A DNA stretch of 64,000 nt from Henriciella litoralis (GTDB lineage: Bacteria > Pseudomonadota > Alphaproteobacteria > Caulobacterales > Hyphomonadaceae). This document shows positions 1 through 8,041 of the stretch, in pieces (positions within the stretch are counted from its first letter, which is position 1; every line of letters begins with the position of its first letter). The stretch lies in NCBI RefSeq assembly GCF_002088935.1, contig NZ_NCSS01000006.1, positions 2,264,407 through 2,328,406 on the forward strand, given 5' to 3'. The position numbers and the translations under genes were made by a program. Under the pieces are notes generated by a model, which saw only the letters and a list, made by a program, of their open reading frames with translations, was not told the origin of the DNA and did not search any database.

Positions 1-255
1 GAGTTTCAGCGCTGAGCGCGGGTTCGCATTCACAATCGTTTCCTCAACCCCGCCATAGCCCGGCCGATATGCTGCAGCGAGCTCACTGATCGCGGCATGG
101 ATACCGCCGAGCCGAGCCGCCAGCGCCAGACCCGGATCAATCCGGATCACACCATGTGCAATGTGAGTGAGACGAGAGCCGGCCTGCTCAATTACGCCCC
201 AGCCAGTATGGCGGAGGCCGGGGTCGATGCCGAGGATGCGAATTGCGTCAGTCAT
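1..255 (-). CDS. ruvC: Crossover junction endodeoxyribonuclease RuvC (5' part, cut by window edge)
   Basis: The reverse strand from an ATG at 255 reads 85 codons without a stop to the window edge, beginning MTDAIRILGIDPGLRHTGWG. The GIDPG loop carries the first catalytic aspartate of RuvC, and VEETIVNANPRSALK further on is the typical E-x-x-F/I-x-N-x-N-x-x-S/T-A-L-K region. RuvC is the homodimeric nuclease that cuts Holliday junctions symmetrically with RuvAB in recombinational repair. The C-terminal half, with the remaining acidic residues, lies outside the window, and ruvA/ruvB would be expected there. Seen: the motifs and the open frame. Known: the family role. The identification is firm although only about half of the usual ~170 residues is visible. 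Confidence 0.93.
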   Translation of the reverse strand, partial: MTDAIRILGIDPGLRHTGWGVIEQAGSRLTHIAHGVIRIDPGLALAARLGGIHAAISELAAAYRPGYGGVEETIVNANPRSALKL

Positions 256-336
256 ACGCCCAGAGAAGCCCGCTTCAGGTTAACACCAGCTTTCACTATT
301 CCTGATTTGTTCACTTCTGCAAGGCAAGGGCAAGTG

Positions 337-1056
337 TCAGGAAAAGAGGTAATGCACCGGCTCATCCGGCCCGGCGAAGACACCTGCCGTCAGCTTGCCG
401 CCATAGACGGCGCCTGTGTCGAGATTGTAGCGGCGCACCGGTGTGCCGGCGGCATCAGGCTGAAAGTCGCGGGTTGGGGTGTGTCCATGCACAACGGTCC
501 AGCCGTCCAGCGCCGTTGTTCGCCACGTGCTGGGATCGAAAAAGCGCTTGGAGCGCGTCCACATATGCACCCGCTCGCCGCTATCGGGAAAGGTGCGCGG
601 CTCAACGCCCGCATGCACAAAGGCCAGTTTCTGGTCTTCGATCATATGGATCGTGTCGAGATTCTTTGCCCAGTCGAGATGGGCTTGCGGCGGGTGTTCA
701 CGCCCACGCCGCCCATAGCTGCCAATCGTCTCATCGCCGCCATTGATCAGCCAGTGAAGGCGCGCTTCTGACTTGTCCGGCCCATAGGCCTCGATCATCA
801 TCTGCTCATGATTGCCGCGAAGATTGATGACGTTGATATCGTCGCGCGCTTCCATCTCGATCAGAAGCTCCAGCACACCCGCGCTATCAGGCCCGCGATC
901 AACAAAGTCACCGAGATGGATGAGGGTCATCGACCGGTCGCTGTAAAGCCGCTCATGATGGAACATGATCCGCGCATGCAGATCACGCAGCCGGTCAAGC
1001 TCACCGTGAATATCGCCGATGGCATAGATAACTGGCTGGTTCATGCGCTCGCTCAT
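337..1056 (-). CDS. PPP-family metallophosphatase (serine/threonine phosphatase or ApaH-like)
   Basis: A 239-residue protein with every signature of the PPP calcineurin-like phosphatases: GDIHGELD near residue 13, GDFVDRGPDS near 49, RGNHEQM near 80, then HAGV and HGHTPT in the C-terminal half. These Asp, His and Asn residues bind two metal ions and activate water for phosphoester hydrolysis. Bacterial relatives act on phosphoproteins (PrpA/PrpB type) or on diadenosine tetraphosphate (ApaH type); the sequence alone does not separate the two. There is no signal peptide, so it is cytoplasmic. It lies upstream of ruvC on the same strand with an 81-bp gap and probably has its own promoter in the 130 bp before it. 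An ATG four codons downstream is an alternative start. Confidence 0.85.
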   Translation of the reverse strand: MSERMNQPVIYAIGDIHGELDRLRDLHARIMFHHERLYSDRSMTLIHLGDFVDRGPDSAGVLELLIEMEARDDINVINLRGNHEQMMIEAYGPDKSEARLHWLINGGDETIGSYGRRGREHPPQAHLDWAKNLDTIHMIEDQKLAFVHAGVEPRTFPDSGERVHMWTRSKRFFDPSTWRTTALDGWTVVHGHTPTRDFQPDAAGTPVRRYNLDTGAVYGGKLTAGVFAGPDEPVHYLFS

Positions 1057-1187
1057 AGATGGCCAGAAGGTGTGGACTCTTGCCTATAGGCGCAAGACTC
1101 GCCGCTCAGAGACGCCCCTTAATGAGGGAATGTCAGTCGGGAAAAGGTGCGTGACCGCTTATCGGACAAGCAGGACAGGTGCACGCG

Positions 1188-1955
1188 CTAATTTGCGCCT
1201 ACGGGGTTTTCGACCGCACCGCCAAGCGCATCAACGACACTTTGCGGCGCAGTGCTGACCGAACCAGCATTGAAAGGCGGCGCCGGATCATACTCGATGC
1301 CCAGCTGCGCCTTCATCGCCGTCTCGTCGTCATAAAGATCGGCGATCAGGGCCAGCGTCAGATCGATCCCGGCGGACACACCTGCCGAGGTCCAGTACTT
1401 GCCGTCCCGCACCCATCTCGCGTCTTCATAGATGGCGCCGCCACCGGCGAGCATCGGCGTGAATTTCCAATAGGTCGTGGCGCGCCGCCCTTCCAGCAGA
1501 CCGACATGCGCAAGGAAAAGTGCGCCCGTGCAAATACCGACTGTATATTGGCTGGTCTCGTCAATTGCCTTGATCCAGTCTGCAATTTCCGGATCGTTGG
1601 CTGCCGTCATCATCTCCTTCGCGCCGCCCGGCACGATCAGGACGTCAGTGTAGTCGATCTCGCTGAGCGGCACATTGGCCTTGTACTCCACGATCCCGCT
1701 ATCGCTTTTCATCAGATCGGTCGTTTTCCCTGCGAGCACGACCTCGACGCCGTCGACACGGTGAAGGGCCTCATACGGGCCGATCCAGTCCAGCACAGTC
1801 GTGCCTGGATAAAGAAGAATGGTGACGCGTGTCGGCCGGGCTTCGGCTTTTTCTGGTTCAGCCTGATCGGCATGTGCGCTGCCGACGGCAAGACTTCCGC
1901 CGGCGGCCAGGATCAAGGCATTAAAGGTGCGGCGACTGATATCATTCTTGCTCAC
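1188..1955 (-). CDS. DJ-1/PfpI family protein with a twin-arginine signal
   Basis: The protein has a DJ-1/PfpI (class I glutamine amidotransferase-like) domain: VTILLYPGTTVLDWIGPYEA at its start, VLIVPGGA in the middle, and the nucleophile elbow GICTGALFLA with the reactive cysteine. It resembles the isonitrile hydratase/ThiJ-like branch, but its substrate cannot be told. The N-terminus SRRTFNALILAAGG is a good Tat signal, implying export of the folded protein to the periplasm. I chose the GTG at 1955 because AAGAGG lies six bases upstream and the Tat motif then falls at the extreme N-terminus; the open frame continues further upstream (to 2060) without a comparable ribosome site. It is monocistronic, with the tRNA-Gly gene upstream on the same strand. 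Confidence 0.82.
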   Translation of the reverse strand: MSKNDISRRTFNALILAAGGSLAVGSAHADQAEPEKAEARPTRVTILLYPGTTVLDWIGPYEALHRVDGVEVVLAGKTTDLMKSDSGIVEYKANVPLSEIDYTDVLIVPGGAKEMMTAANDPEIADWIKAIDETSQYTVGICTGALFLAHVGLLEGRRATTYWKFTPMLAGGGAIYEDARWVRDGKYWTSAGVSAGIDLTLALIADLYDDETAMKAQLGIEYDPAPPFNAGSVSTAPQSVVDALGGAVENPVGAN

Positions 1956-2121
1956 GAGTACCTCTTCATCGACAGGCTTGTTCGCAGGTTTGCGACGTCC
2001 ACTCTGCCGCATCAGACGAGGCCAAAGCAAGCCGGTCGACCGAGGGGCCAAAAGCGCCACACAGAGAGATGAACATCAGAGCTGATGTCCATTCGTCTCG
2101 ACGAAGAATAGTGAGAAAATT

Positions 2122-2196
2122 TGGAGCGGGCGATGAGATTCGAACTCACGACCCCAACCTTGGCAAGGTTGTGCTCTACCCCTGAGCTACGCCCGC
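2122..2196 (-). tRNA. tRNA-Gly (anticodon GCC)
   Basis: The reverse strand gives a full cloverleaf: acceptor GCGGGCG pairing with CGCCCGC, a D arm with TAGCTCAGGGGTAGAGC, an anticodon stem CAACC/GGTTG around the loop TTGCCAA (anticodon GCC), and a T arm with GTTCGAATC. Discriminator U and a genome-encoded CCA follow, for 75 nt in all. It decodes GGC and GGU glycine codons. A T-rich run directly after CCA may end transcription. Confidence 0.97.
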
Positions 2197-2317
2197 ATCC
2201 GATAGGGTAACTAACTGGCCAAGGCCAATCAGCGAGAGACGGGCTTTAAGCGCAAATCTGCGGCCCTTGCAAGGGGGATTCACACCTGTCTGCTCACAAT
2301 CTGCATACGCAGGAAGC

Positions 2318-3052
2318 CTAGACGTCCTTCGGGGGTTTCAGGCGGCGTTTGGTCTGGTGAGCGTCTGCCTTGTCGCCGGTGACTTTCTCGCCGCGCATAT
2401 AGTGGCGCTGCCAGCCAGCCTTCACCGTGTCGGAATCCAGCGCGTTCAGCTTTTCCAGAAAGCTGCCGCGGCTCTTATGCCAGGCATGATAGTCTTTCTG
2501 CAGCTCCGGATTGGAGGCAAGCAGCTTGCGTTCCGGCTGAATCTGCTCGGTCTTGCCGTGCTCGAACGGCATGATGAAGCAGAAGGGCTCACCTTTCTTG
2601 AAGGTCACCTCTCCGGGCCGGGTCATCTGCCAGTTCATGGTGAAAGGAAAAGGCAGCCAGTCTGTCTCGACAAGTCCAGTCAGTGGCGCAATGCCATCCT
2701 TGAAATAGTTCGGCGGGCCAGACGCCCAGAGGCCCCAGCCAGGCGGGGTGCGGAAAAGGTGCCCGGTATGGAAGGTCACGATGCCGCGCCGGAAATGACT
2801 GTCGGCAAATGACGGGATCGCCGCTGGATTGCCTGTGGTGAAGAGTTTCAGCGAATAGTCATGTTCGCCGCCGTCCCAGATGATCTTGATGTCCATCGGG
2901 CAGAGAATTTCCCAGCCCGTCGAATTCGCCATGGTCAGCGGCAGGCAGCGATAAGGATGCCTGTCGGGGAAAGCATCCATCCAGTCGCGCTGGGAACGGC
3001 CCGGCACGATTTCCGGAGCGGTGTTGTAGATCTTGTAGCATTCGAGCTCCAT
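2318..3052 (-). CDS. DUF6065-type protein of unknown function
   Basis: A 244-residue soluble protein without signal peptide or membrane segment. The N-terminal half (Y-R-C-L-P-L-T-M-A-N-S-T-G-W-E-I-L-C-P) and the later GIVTFHTGHLFRTPPGWGLW block match my recollection of the DUF6065 family; no biochemical role is known to me. Conserved Trp, His and Phe residues and a basic C-terminal tail (HQTKRRLKPPKDV) are visible, but no known catalytic motif. Its ATG shares one base with the stop of the upstream RraB-type gene (TGATG at 3052), so the two are translationally coupled and probably act in one process. The Pfam assignment is from memory and moderately sure; the gene itself is certain. Confidence 0.72.
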   Translation of the reverse strand: MELECYKIYNTAPEIVPGRSQRDWMDAFPDRHPYRCLPLTMANSTGWEILCPMDIKIIWDGGEHDYSLKLFTTGNPAAIPSFADSHFRRGIVTFHTGHLFRTPPGWGLWASGPPNYFKDGIAPLTGLVETDWLPFPFTMNWQMTRPGEVTFKKGEPFCFIMPFEHGKTEQIQPERKLLASNPELQKDYHAWHKSRGSFLEKLNALDSDTVKAGWQRHYMRGEKVTGDKADAHQTKRRLKPPKDV

Positions 3053-3807
3053 CAGGAGCCTCCTTGTCCGTTTTCAATTCTGGTTTCCCAACCATCATAC
3101 ACCCCGGAAAGCGCTTCGGCCTGCCGTCGATGCTTGATCGTGTGATGGGTTATGTCGTCGAGTTTCATTGTGCAGTCATGATGACTGCGAACCAACCATT
3201 CTGGGCTGAAGAACTTGCCTCGCTTCTCGACACCGCTGGGCTGGTAGCCGGCAGCTTCGAGCCAATTGCAAAATGCCTCTGCGCCCTGCTTGGTTTTGAA
3301 ATATGTCCAATGCTGCACCGCGTGAACGGCGTCCTTCTTGTCACCCTTTTTGGACAATTGCTCCAGGACCAGCATGTCTTTCAGCACCTGGCGGCTATCT
3401 GGATCGGGGTAGAGATCGTCCCAGTAAACGGACTTCTCGGGATCGGGCTCAACGAAAAGATCAAATTCATATCCTGTTGCAGCAAAGAGCCTGGAAAGTG
3501 ATGCTTCAGATTGCTCCGAAGAAAGCAGACCGAGCATCCATCGGATGCCATTCGTCGTGACCCTGCCGAGCAAGATGCCGCCCTCATTGCCAAGACTTGC
3601 TTCAAGCTCGCGCTGGATCTGATCGAGGGTTTCTGCTTCCTCATCCGTCGTCAGGCCGTCAGGTCGCGCCGACCGCAGGCCTAGACGCAGCCTGAAGGCG
3701 AACGAATGGGGAAGTTTGTCGATGTCGTCGGAAATGCCGTCGTCGAACACGATTGACGCCGGGTGCCCGGCCATATCGGCAAAGTATAGTCCCCAATTAT
3801 CAGACAT
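3052..3807 (-). CDS. DUF695 domain fused to an RraB-like domain
   Basis: The 251-residue protein divides in two. Residues ~1-130 (W-G-L-Y-F-A-D at the start, then ILLGRVTTNGIRWMLGLL) look like DUF695. Residues ~140-245 follow the RraB pattern: VLKDMLVLEQLSKKGDKKD, HWTYFKTKQGAEAFCNWLEA, AGYQPSGV, and the closing A-L-S-G-V-Y-D-G-W-E. In Escherichia coli RraB binds RNase E and modulates its cleavage choice; stand-alone RraB is mainly gammaproteobacterial, and whether this fusion touches RNase E is unknown. It is the first gene of a two-gene operon with the DUF6065 gene (one-base overlap) and diverges from the prolyl editing gene across 50 bp. No signal peptide. Confidence 0.78.
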   Translation of the reverse strand: MSDNWGLYFADMAGHPASIVFDDGISDDIDKLPHSFAFRLRLGLRSARPDGLTTDEEAETLDQIQRELEASLGNEGGILLGRVTTNGIRWMLGLLSSEQSEASLSRLFAATGYEFDLFVEPDPEKSVYWDDLYPDPDSRQVLKDMLVLEQLSKKGDKKDAVHAVQHWTYFKTKQGAEAFCNWLEAAGYQPSGVEKRGKFFSPEWLVRSHHDCTMKLDDITHHTIKHRRQAEALSGVYDGWETRIENGQGGS

Positions 3808-3857
3808 TATCGCGGTCCCTGCTTGACCTTCTGAACCTGATTGCCTGAAACACCGCT

Positions 3858-4367
3858 ATGACCGCAAGCCCTGACGATCTTTTCGCCTATCTCGACGAGT
3901 TGAAAATAGCCCACGAGACCCGCCATCATGAGGCGACCTTCACCGTCGATGAAGGCCGCGAGCTGAAAGCCAGCATGCCGGGCGGGCACACCAAAAATCT
4001 TTTCATGAAAGACAAGGACGGTGTGATCGTCTTGATCTCTGCCCTCGCCGAAAGCGAATTGAAGCTCAACCAGCTCCACAAGCTGATCGGCACACGGCGC
4101 CTCTCTTTCGCGAGCGCTGAGTTGATGGTTGAGCTGCTCGGCGTCACCCCCGGCTCTGTCACGGCTTTCGCGCTGATGAATGACAAAGACCAGAAGGTCC
4201 GCTTTATCGTCGACAAGGCGCTGCTCGCGCACGAAACGCTCAACTTCCACCCGCTGGTGAACACAGCCACGACGGCGATTTCCCGCGAGGATTTCCGCAA
4301 ATTTGTCGCCGCAACCGGGCATGACATGACTGAAGTCGACTTTTCTGAGCTTCTGGGCGGCAGTTAG
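3858..4367 (+). CDS. YbaK/ProX-type aminoacyl-tRNA editing protein
   Basis: A 169-residue stand-alone editing domain of the INS/YbaK superfamily, closest in layout to the bacterial ProXp-ala (PrdX) proteins that hydrolyse Ala-tRNA(Pro) mischarged by prolyl-tRNA synthetase. Visible signatures: GGHTKNLFMKDKDG with the conserved lysine, SFASAELMVELLGVTPGSVTAFALMND with the G-x-x-P substrate loop, and a C-terminal FHPLVNTATTAIS block. It acts in trans in the cytoplasm. ATG at 3858 directly follows the divergent promoter region. It is followed at 75 bp by the thioredoxin-TPR gene on the same strand. The exact amino-acid specificity (Ala versus Cys) is inferred from overall resemblance. Confidence 0.88.
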   Translation: MTASPDDLFAYLDELKIAHETRHHEATFTVDEGRELKASMPGGHTKNLFMKDKDGVIVLISALAESELKLNQLHKLIGTRRLSFASAELMVELLGVTPGSVTAFALMNDKDQKVRFIVDKALLAHETLNFHPLVNTATTAISREDFRKFVAATGHDMTEVDFSELLGGS

Positions 4368-4442
4368 CCGCTCGCCTGCCTGTTGCCTTTTGCAAGGCGC
4401 GATCCCAAGTTCTGGCCAGCAGATCCGAAAGGCTCAAAAGAC

Positions 4443-5342
4443 ATGGAAAATATCTCGCTTGGCCCCGCTGGCGGCAACATCAAAGACGCAACCGACCAGA
4501 GCTTCATGGCCGACGTCGTCGAGGCCTCCAAGGAAGCACCAGTACTGGTCGATTTCTGGGCCCCATGGTGTGGGCCGTGTAAATCCCTGACGCCCGTCCT
4601 CGAAAAGGTCGTCAATGACCAGCAAGGCAAGGTCAAACTCGTCAAGGTGAACATTGATGAGAACCCCGGCGTTGCCGGACAGCTTGGCGTGCGATCCATC
4701 CCGGCCGTCTTCGCCTTCGACAAGGGCCGCCCGGTCGATGCCTTCCAGGGCGCCCTGCCTGAAGGCCAGCTTCGCGAATTTATCGCCAAAATCCTTGGTG
4801 GCACCGATGAAGGCCAGCAACTCAAGGAAGCCATCGAAAAGGCAGATGAGCTGCTACAGGCCGGCGATATCGCCCAAGCGGCCCAGATCTATGGCGCCGT
4901 AGTCGAGGCGGACCCTGAAAACATTACCGCGATTGCAGGTCTCGCACGCTGCTATCTTGCCAATGGCGATGCAGAGCGCGCCGGACAGATCCTCGATATG
5001 GCAGGCCCTGAACGCCAGACCGACCCGGCCATCAAGAGCGTCCGCATGGCAATCGAACTGACCGCCGATGCGCCCAAGGATGATGAGCTCGACGTGCTGA
5101 TCGAGAAAGTCACCAATGACCGGTCAAACCATGAGCTTCGCTTTGAACTGGCCGAGGCGCTCGTCGCACGTGGCAAGAACAAGGAAGCGGCCGACCATTT
5201 GCTGAAGATCCTGTCCGATGACCTCAATTGGGAAGAGGGCAAGGCGAAGGCGAAGCTGCTCGAACTGTTCGAGGCTGCAGGCCCGAAAGACCCCGCCACG
5301 ATTGAGGGACGCCGTCGTCTGTCATCCCTGATGTTTGCCTGA
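4443..5342 (+). CDS. Thioredoxin-TPR protein (CnoX/YbbN-like)
   Basis: A 299-residue two-domain protein. Residues ~15-120 form a thioredoxin fold with a complete WCGPCK active site (APVLVDFWAPWCGPCKSL) and the cis-proline SIPAVFAF. Residues ~130-299 are TPR-like helices (DIAQAAQIYGAVVEADPENI, ELRFELAEALVARGKNKEAA). This is the CnoX/YbbN architecture, a thioredoxin-fold chaperone that hands clients to GroEL in other bacteria. E. coli YbbN lacks the CxxC pair, while alphaproteobacterial members such as this one keep it. The ATG at 4443 was chosen over the upstream start at 4383 because homology begins there and GAAAGG lies upstream. It is followed by the LON-domain gene after 63 bp. Confidence 0.9.
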   Translation: MENISLGPAGGNIKDATDQSFMADVVEASKEAPVLVDFWAPWCGPCKSLTPVLEKVVNDQQGKVKLVKVNIDENPGVAGQLGVRSIPAVFAFDKGRPVDAFQGALPEGQLREFIAKILGGTDEGQQLKEAIEKADELLQAGDIAQAAQIYGAVVEADPENITAIAGLARCYLANGDAERAGQILDMAGPERQTDPAIKSVRMAIELTADAPKDDELDVLIEKVTNDRSNHELRFELAEALVARGKNKEAADHLLKILSDDLNWEEGKAKAKLLELFEAAGPKDPATIEGRRRLSSLMFA

Positions 5343-5405
5343 TCGCTCGACACAGCGCGTCATCGCTCCATGTAAAGTGTTTGAAGGGCCCGAGGAGTGC
5401 CCGTT

Positions 5406-6056
5406 ATGACACGACACGGATATCGAAAAGTCACTGACCTGCCGGAGACGCTTGCCGTCTTTCCGCTGAGCGGCGCTTTGCTGTTCCCGCGCTGGTCGCT
5501 GCCGCTCAATATATTTGAGCCGCGCTATCTCAACATGATTGACGATGCGATGTCCGGCTCCCGGATGATCGGTATGATCCAGCCGGCGAACGACGACCGC
5601 ACCTTTCCGGCCCTGACAAGTGTCGGCTGTGCCGGTCGGCTGACCTCGTATTCGGAAACCGAAGATGGGCGCTATCTGATCAGCCTGACGGGTGTCTGCC
5701 GTTTCCGCGTCGCCAGAGAACTCGATGAGAAGACGCCATACAGGCAGGTGAAACCGGACTGGTCGCCCTTTGAGGATGACCTGAAAGAGGCCGATCTTTC
5801 AGGCGTGCCTGAGCGAGAACAGCTCGGCGGGGCCCTTAAGAAATATGTGTCGGTGAACGCGATGGATGTGGACTGGGATGCTGTCGAGTCCGCGCCCATC
5901 GAAACATTGGTGAATGCCCTGTCAGCGGGTTGCCCGTTCTCGCCGATGGAGAAGCAGGCCCTGATCGAGGCGCCGGACGTGTCGGCAAGATGTCGCGCGC
6001 TCATTGCTTTGCTTGACATGGATACGCCGGGCGACGATTCATCGACCCTGCAATGA
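5406..6056 (+). CDS. LON substrate-binding (N-terminal) domain protein
   Basis: A 216-residue protein made only of the Lon N-terminal (PUA-like) domain: [26 protein letters not shown] is the diagnostic opening, followed by [29 protein letters not shown] and a helical C-terminal half. There is no AAA+ or protease part, so it is one of the stand-alone LON-domain proteins whose function is undefined. A GAGGAG ribosome site eight bases upstream supports the ATG at 5406; the GTG at 5397 overlaps that site. Its stop overlaps the start of the Trm112 gene by four bases (ATGA), and DUF971 follows in the same way, giving a tight four-gene run with the thioredoxin-TPR gene. Confidence 0.9.
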   Translation: MTRHGYRKVTDLPETLAVFPLSGALLFPRWSLPLNIFEPRYLNMIDDAMSGSRMIGMIQPANDDRTFPALTSVGCAGRLTSYSETEDGRYLISLTGVCRFRVARELDEKTPYRQVKPDWSPFEDDLKEADLSGVPEREQLGGALKKYVSVNAMDVDWDAVESAPIETLVNALSAGCPFSPMEKQALIEAPDVSARCRALIALLDMDTPGDDSSTLQ

Positions 6057-6283
6057 CAGACAACACATCCTCCACTGAGCCTTCGCCAGAAACCGCGGCC
6101 CGCACAGACCCGCGCCTGCTGGAACAATTGGTGTGCCCGGTCACCCGGACGCCGCTGACTTATGACCGCGAACGACAGGAGCTGGTGTCCAAGCGCGCCC
6201 GTCTTGCCTTCCCGATCCGCGACGGTTTGCCCATCATGCTCGAAAGCGAAGCCCGCTCGCTCGATGAGGACGGCGCGCAATGA
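6053..6283 (+). CDS. Trm112 family small protein
   Basis: A 76-residue protein with the Trm112/YcaR pattern: [25 protein letters not shown], then [20 protein letters not shown]. In eukaryotes and archaea Trm112 activates methyltransferases; bacterial YcaR-type homologues are uncharacterised small proteins. Only one cysteine of the usual zinc ribbon (the C of CPVT) remains, so zinc binding is doubtful. The N-terminal ~20 residues (Thr/Ser/Pro-rich) are not conserved. It overlaps both neighbours by four bases and is almost certainly co-translated with them. Confidence 0.87.
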   Translation: MTDNTSSTEPSPETAARTDPRLLEQLVCPVTRTPLTYDRERQELVSKRARLAFPIRDGLPIMLESEARSLDEDGAQ

Positions 6284-6588
6284 CGGTGATGCCGTGGCCA
6301 ACAGAATTGCGCTTCCAGAAAAGCGCCGCCCGGCTGCTTGTCCGGTTTGAAGACGAAGCCGTCTTTGAGATTCCGTACAAACGCCTGCGTGAGGAAAGCC
6401 CATCGGCCGAAGTGCGTGGGCATGGCTCTGGCCCCCGACCGCCGCAGCCCCCGGTTCCGGCAGATATAAGTGTCACCAAGGCTGACCCGATTGGCCGCTA
6501 TGCCGTCCGCATCCATTTCAGTGATGGCCATTCGAGCGGGCTCTATACCTGGAAGCAGTTGCGCGAGCTTGGTGAAGCCGCGGCCTGA
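6280..6588 (+). CDS. DUF971 (gamma-butyrobetaine hydroxylase N-terminal-like) protein
   Basis: A 102-residue protein with the DUF971 fold: [41 protein letters not shown], then [21 protein letters not shown]. The same domain forms the N-terminus of gamma-butyrobetaine hydroxylases and occurs near iron-sulphur cluster proteins, but the stand-alone bacterial form has no settled role. It is the last gene of the run and ends 24 bp before the convergent UbiH-type gene. Confidence 0.88.
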   Translation: MTVMPWPTELRFQKSAARLLVRFEDEAVFEIPYKRLREESPSAEVRGHGSGPRPPQPPVPADISVTKADPIGRYAVRIHFSDGHSSGLYTWKQLRELGEAAA

Positions 6589-6597
6589 CGGCGCTTT

Positions 6598-6639
6598 CAG
6601 CCGCCTGACAATTTAAGAAAGTACGCTTTCTGGCGGCTG
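6598..6639. terminator. Possible bidirectional hairpin between convergent genes
   Basis: Arms CAGCCGCC (6598-6605) and GGCGGCTG (6632-6639) pair perfectly, and a second hairpin, AGAAAG/CTTTCT with loop TACG, sits inside. It spans the stop of the UbiH-type gene, just after the DUF971 gene ends. There is no T run, so termination is inferred from position only. Confidence 0.35.
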
Positions 6640-7854
6640 CATGAGCCGAGGCACATCCGTGCCTGAGGCGCTGGCAACGCCGGCAATGGCCTGGCGCAGC
6701 GGCGTGATTTTGTCGGCCATCATCAGGCCGAGACTGCGGATTGGCTTGGTCAGCATGTGATCATTTGAAAAGAGACGGTCAACGCCATCGAGCGCCAGGG
6801 CGGCTGATGCTGCATTAAAGCGGCGCGCAATCTCATACACGCTCAGCGCTTGCGGCGACCCGATATCAAGGCCGGCATGGTCGGCATCGACAATCGCATC
6901 ATAAAGCGCGGCCACATCGCGGAAGCCCTGATTCAAACCCTGCCCCGCGAGCGGATTCATGCGCCGGGCCGCATCGCCAACCAGCGCTCTTCTCTCAGCC
7001 ACTAGGTTTTCGGCAATCCGCAGGATCAGAGGATAGGCGCCCATGCTGCCTTCAATTGTCATCCTGCCGCAGAAATCCGCGAAGCGGTGATTAAGTTCAG
7101 CCTCGGCCTCCTCGACCGAGCCTTTCGACAAGGCCTCGGCGGCGCCGCGCCTCATATACCAGGCGAGGTTCGCCCGATCGCCCCGCAAGGGGAGTGTCGC
7201 AAACGGGCCTTCCGGCGTGAACAGCTGCCGTGCGATCCCGTCATGCGGCGCGCTCAGTGTGACATTGGCGACAAAGACCGATTTTTTGTAATCGCGGCCG
7301 ACGGTCGGGATGCCTGCATCGCTTCGGACTGGAGAGTTCATCCCGTCTGATCCGACAAGCACCCGCGCCTTGATGGCTGTGCCGTCTTCAAGATGCACAT
7401 CAATCTGGCCCGGTTTAGCGTCGGCATGTGAAAAGCGCGCGGGTGCGAAGAGCGTGATTTTCGGCTCCGCCGCAATCGCCTCGTCCAACGCAGCCTGCAA
7501 AATGGACGCTTCGACCATCCGGCCGAGTGTTTCGTCCTCGTCGCGCACGACAAGATCATCGTCGCCAAACAGCGCTTGAGGGGCGCCAAACCAGTGTGTG
7601 CCGCCATCTACGGCTTCCAGTCCGTGCAGCGCCACCGTCTCTGACACGATCTCATCGGCAATGCCGATCGCTTTGAGAAGGCGCCAACTGCCCGTGACAA
7701 TTGCGTAATTGCGCATATCCGGGGGCCGTGCCGCGTGCGGATCGCGCGCGTCGATCAAGGCGACGTCAAACCCGGCCTGCGCCAGTGCCAGCGCCAGAGG
7801 GGCGCCTGTCTGGCCTGCACCAACAATTGCGATTTCAGTTTCGTGCGCACTCAT
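6613..7854 (-). CDS. UbiH/UbiF/Coq6-family FAD monooxygenase
   Basis: A 413-residue flavoprotein hydroxylase. The N-terminus EIAIVGAGQTGAPLALALAQ is the Rossmann dinucleotide motif, VLVGSDGMNSPVR is the mid-protein DG motif, and LVGDAARRMNPLAGQGLNQG is the second FAD-binding motif with the family's P-x-x-G-Q-G-x-N. The family hydroxylates the aromatic ring of ubiquinone precursors; which ring position this member modifies cannot be told. I chose the ATG at 7854 rather than 7902, since the Rossmann strand begins seven codons later. Monocistronic, and divergent from the ammonium transporter across 187 bp. Confidence 0.88.
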   Translation of the reverse strand: MSAHETEIAIVGAGQTGAPLALALAQAGFDVALIDARDPHAARPPDMRNYAIVTGSWRLLKAIGIADEIVSETVALHGLEAVDGGTHWFGAPQALFGDDDLVVRDEDETLGRMVEASILQAALDEAIAAEPKITLFAPARFSHADAKPGQIDVHLEDGTAIKARVLVGSDGMNSPVRSDAGIPTVGRDYKKSVFVANVTLSAPHDGIARQLFTPEGPFATLPLRGDRANLAWYMRRGAAEALSKGSVEEAEAELNHRFADFCGRMTIEGSMGAYPLILRIAENLVAERRALVGDAARRMNPLAGQGLNQGFRDVAALYDAIVDADHAGLDIGSPQALSVYEIARRFNAASAALALDGVDRLFSNDHMLTKPIRSLGLMMADKITPLRQAIAGVASASGTDVPRLMQPPESVLS

Positions 7855-8041
7855 GGGTCTGAACTTAGAGCGGGTGCCGATTCCGGTCCAGAGGTGACAC
7901 ACAAGCGGGCGTTTGCGTCGCAGTGTGCACGATTTTTGTTCATCGGGCCTGCCGCCTCATGACCCGGACGTAATCTAGCTGGTCGATGTGTGAGCAGGTC
8001 TTTTTATTCAGCCGGGTCATACCAATGAATGGGAGAAGGGC

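Noticed and set aside
1179..2072. A 297-codon plus-strand open frame
   Set aside because: Antisense to the DJ-1/PfpI gene; the minus-strand frame carries the Tat signal and nucleophile elbow.
7921..7945. A sigma-54-like sequence (GTGCACG then TTGT) upstream of the ammonium transporter
   Set aside because: It lacks both the GG and GC dinucleotides that the -24/-12 elements require; similarity is limited to a few bases.
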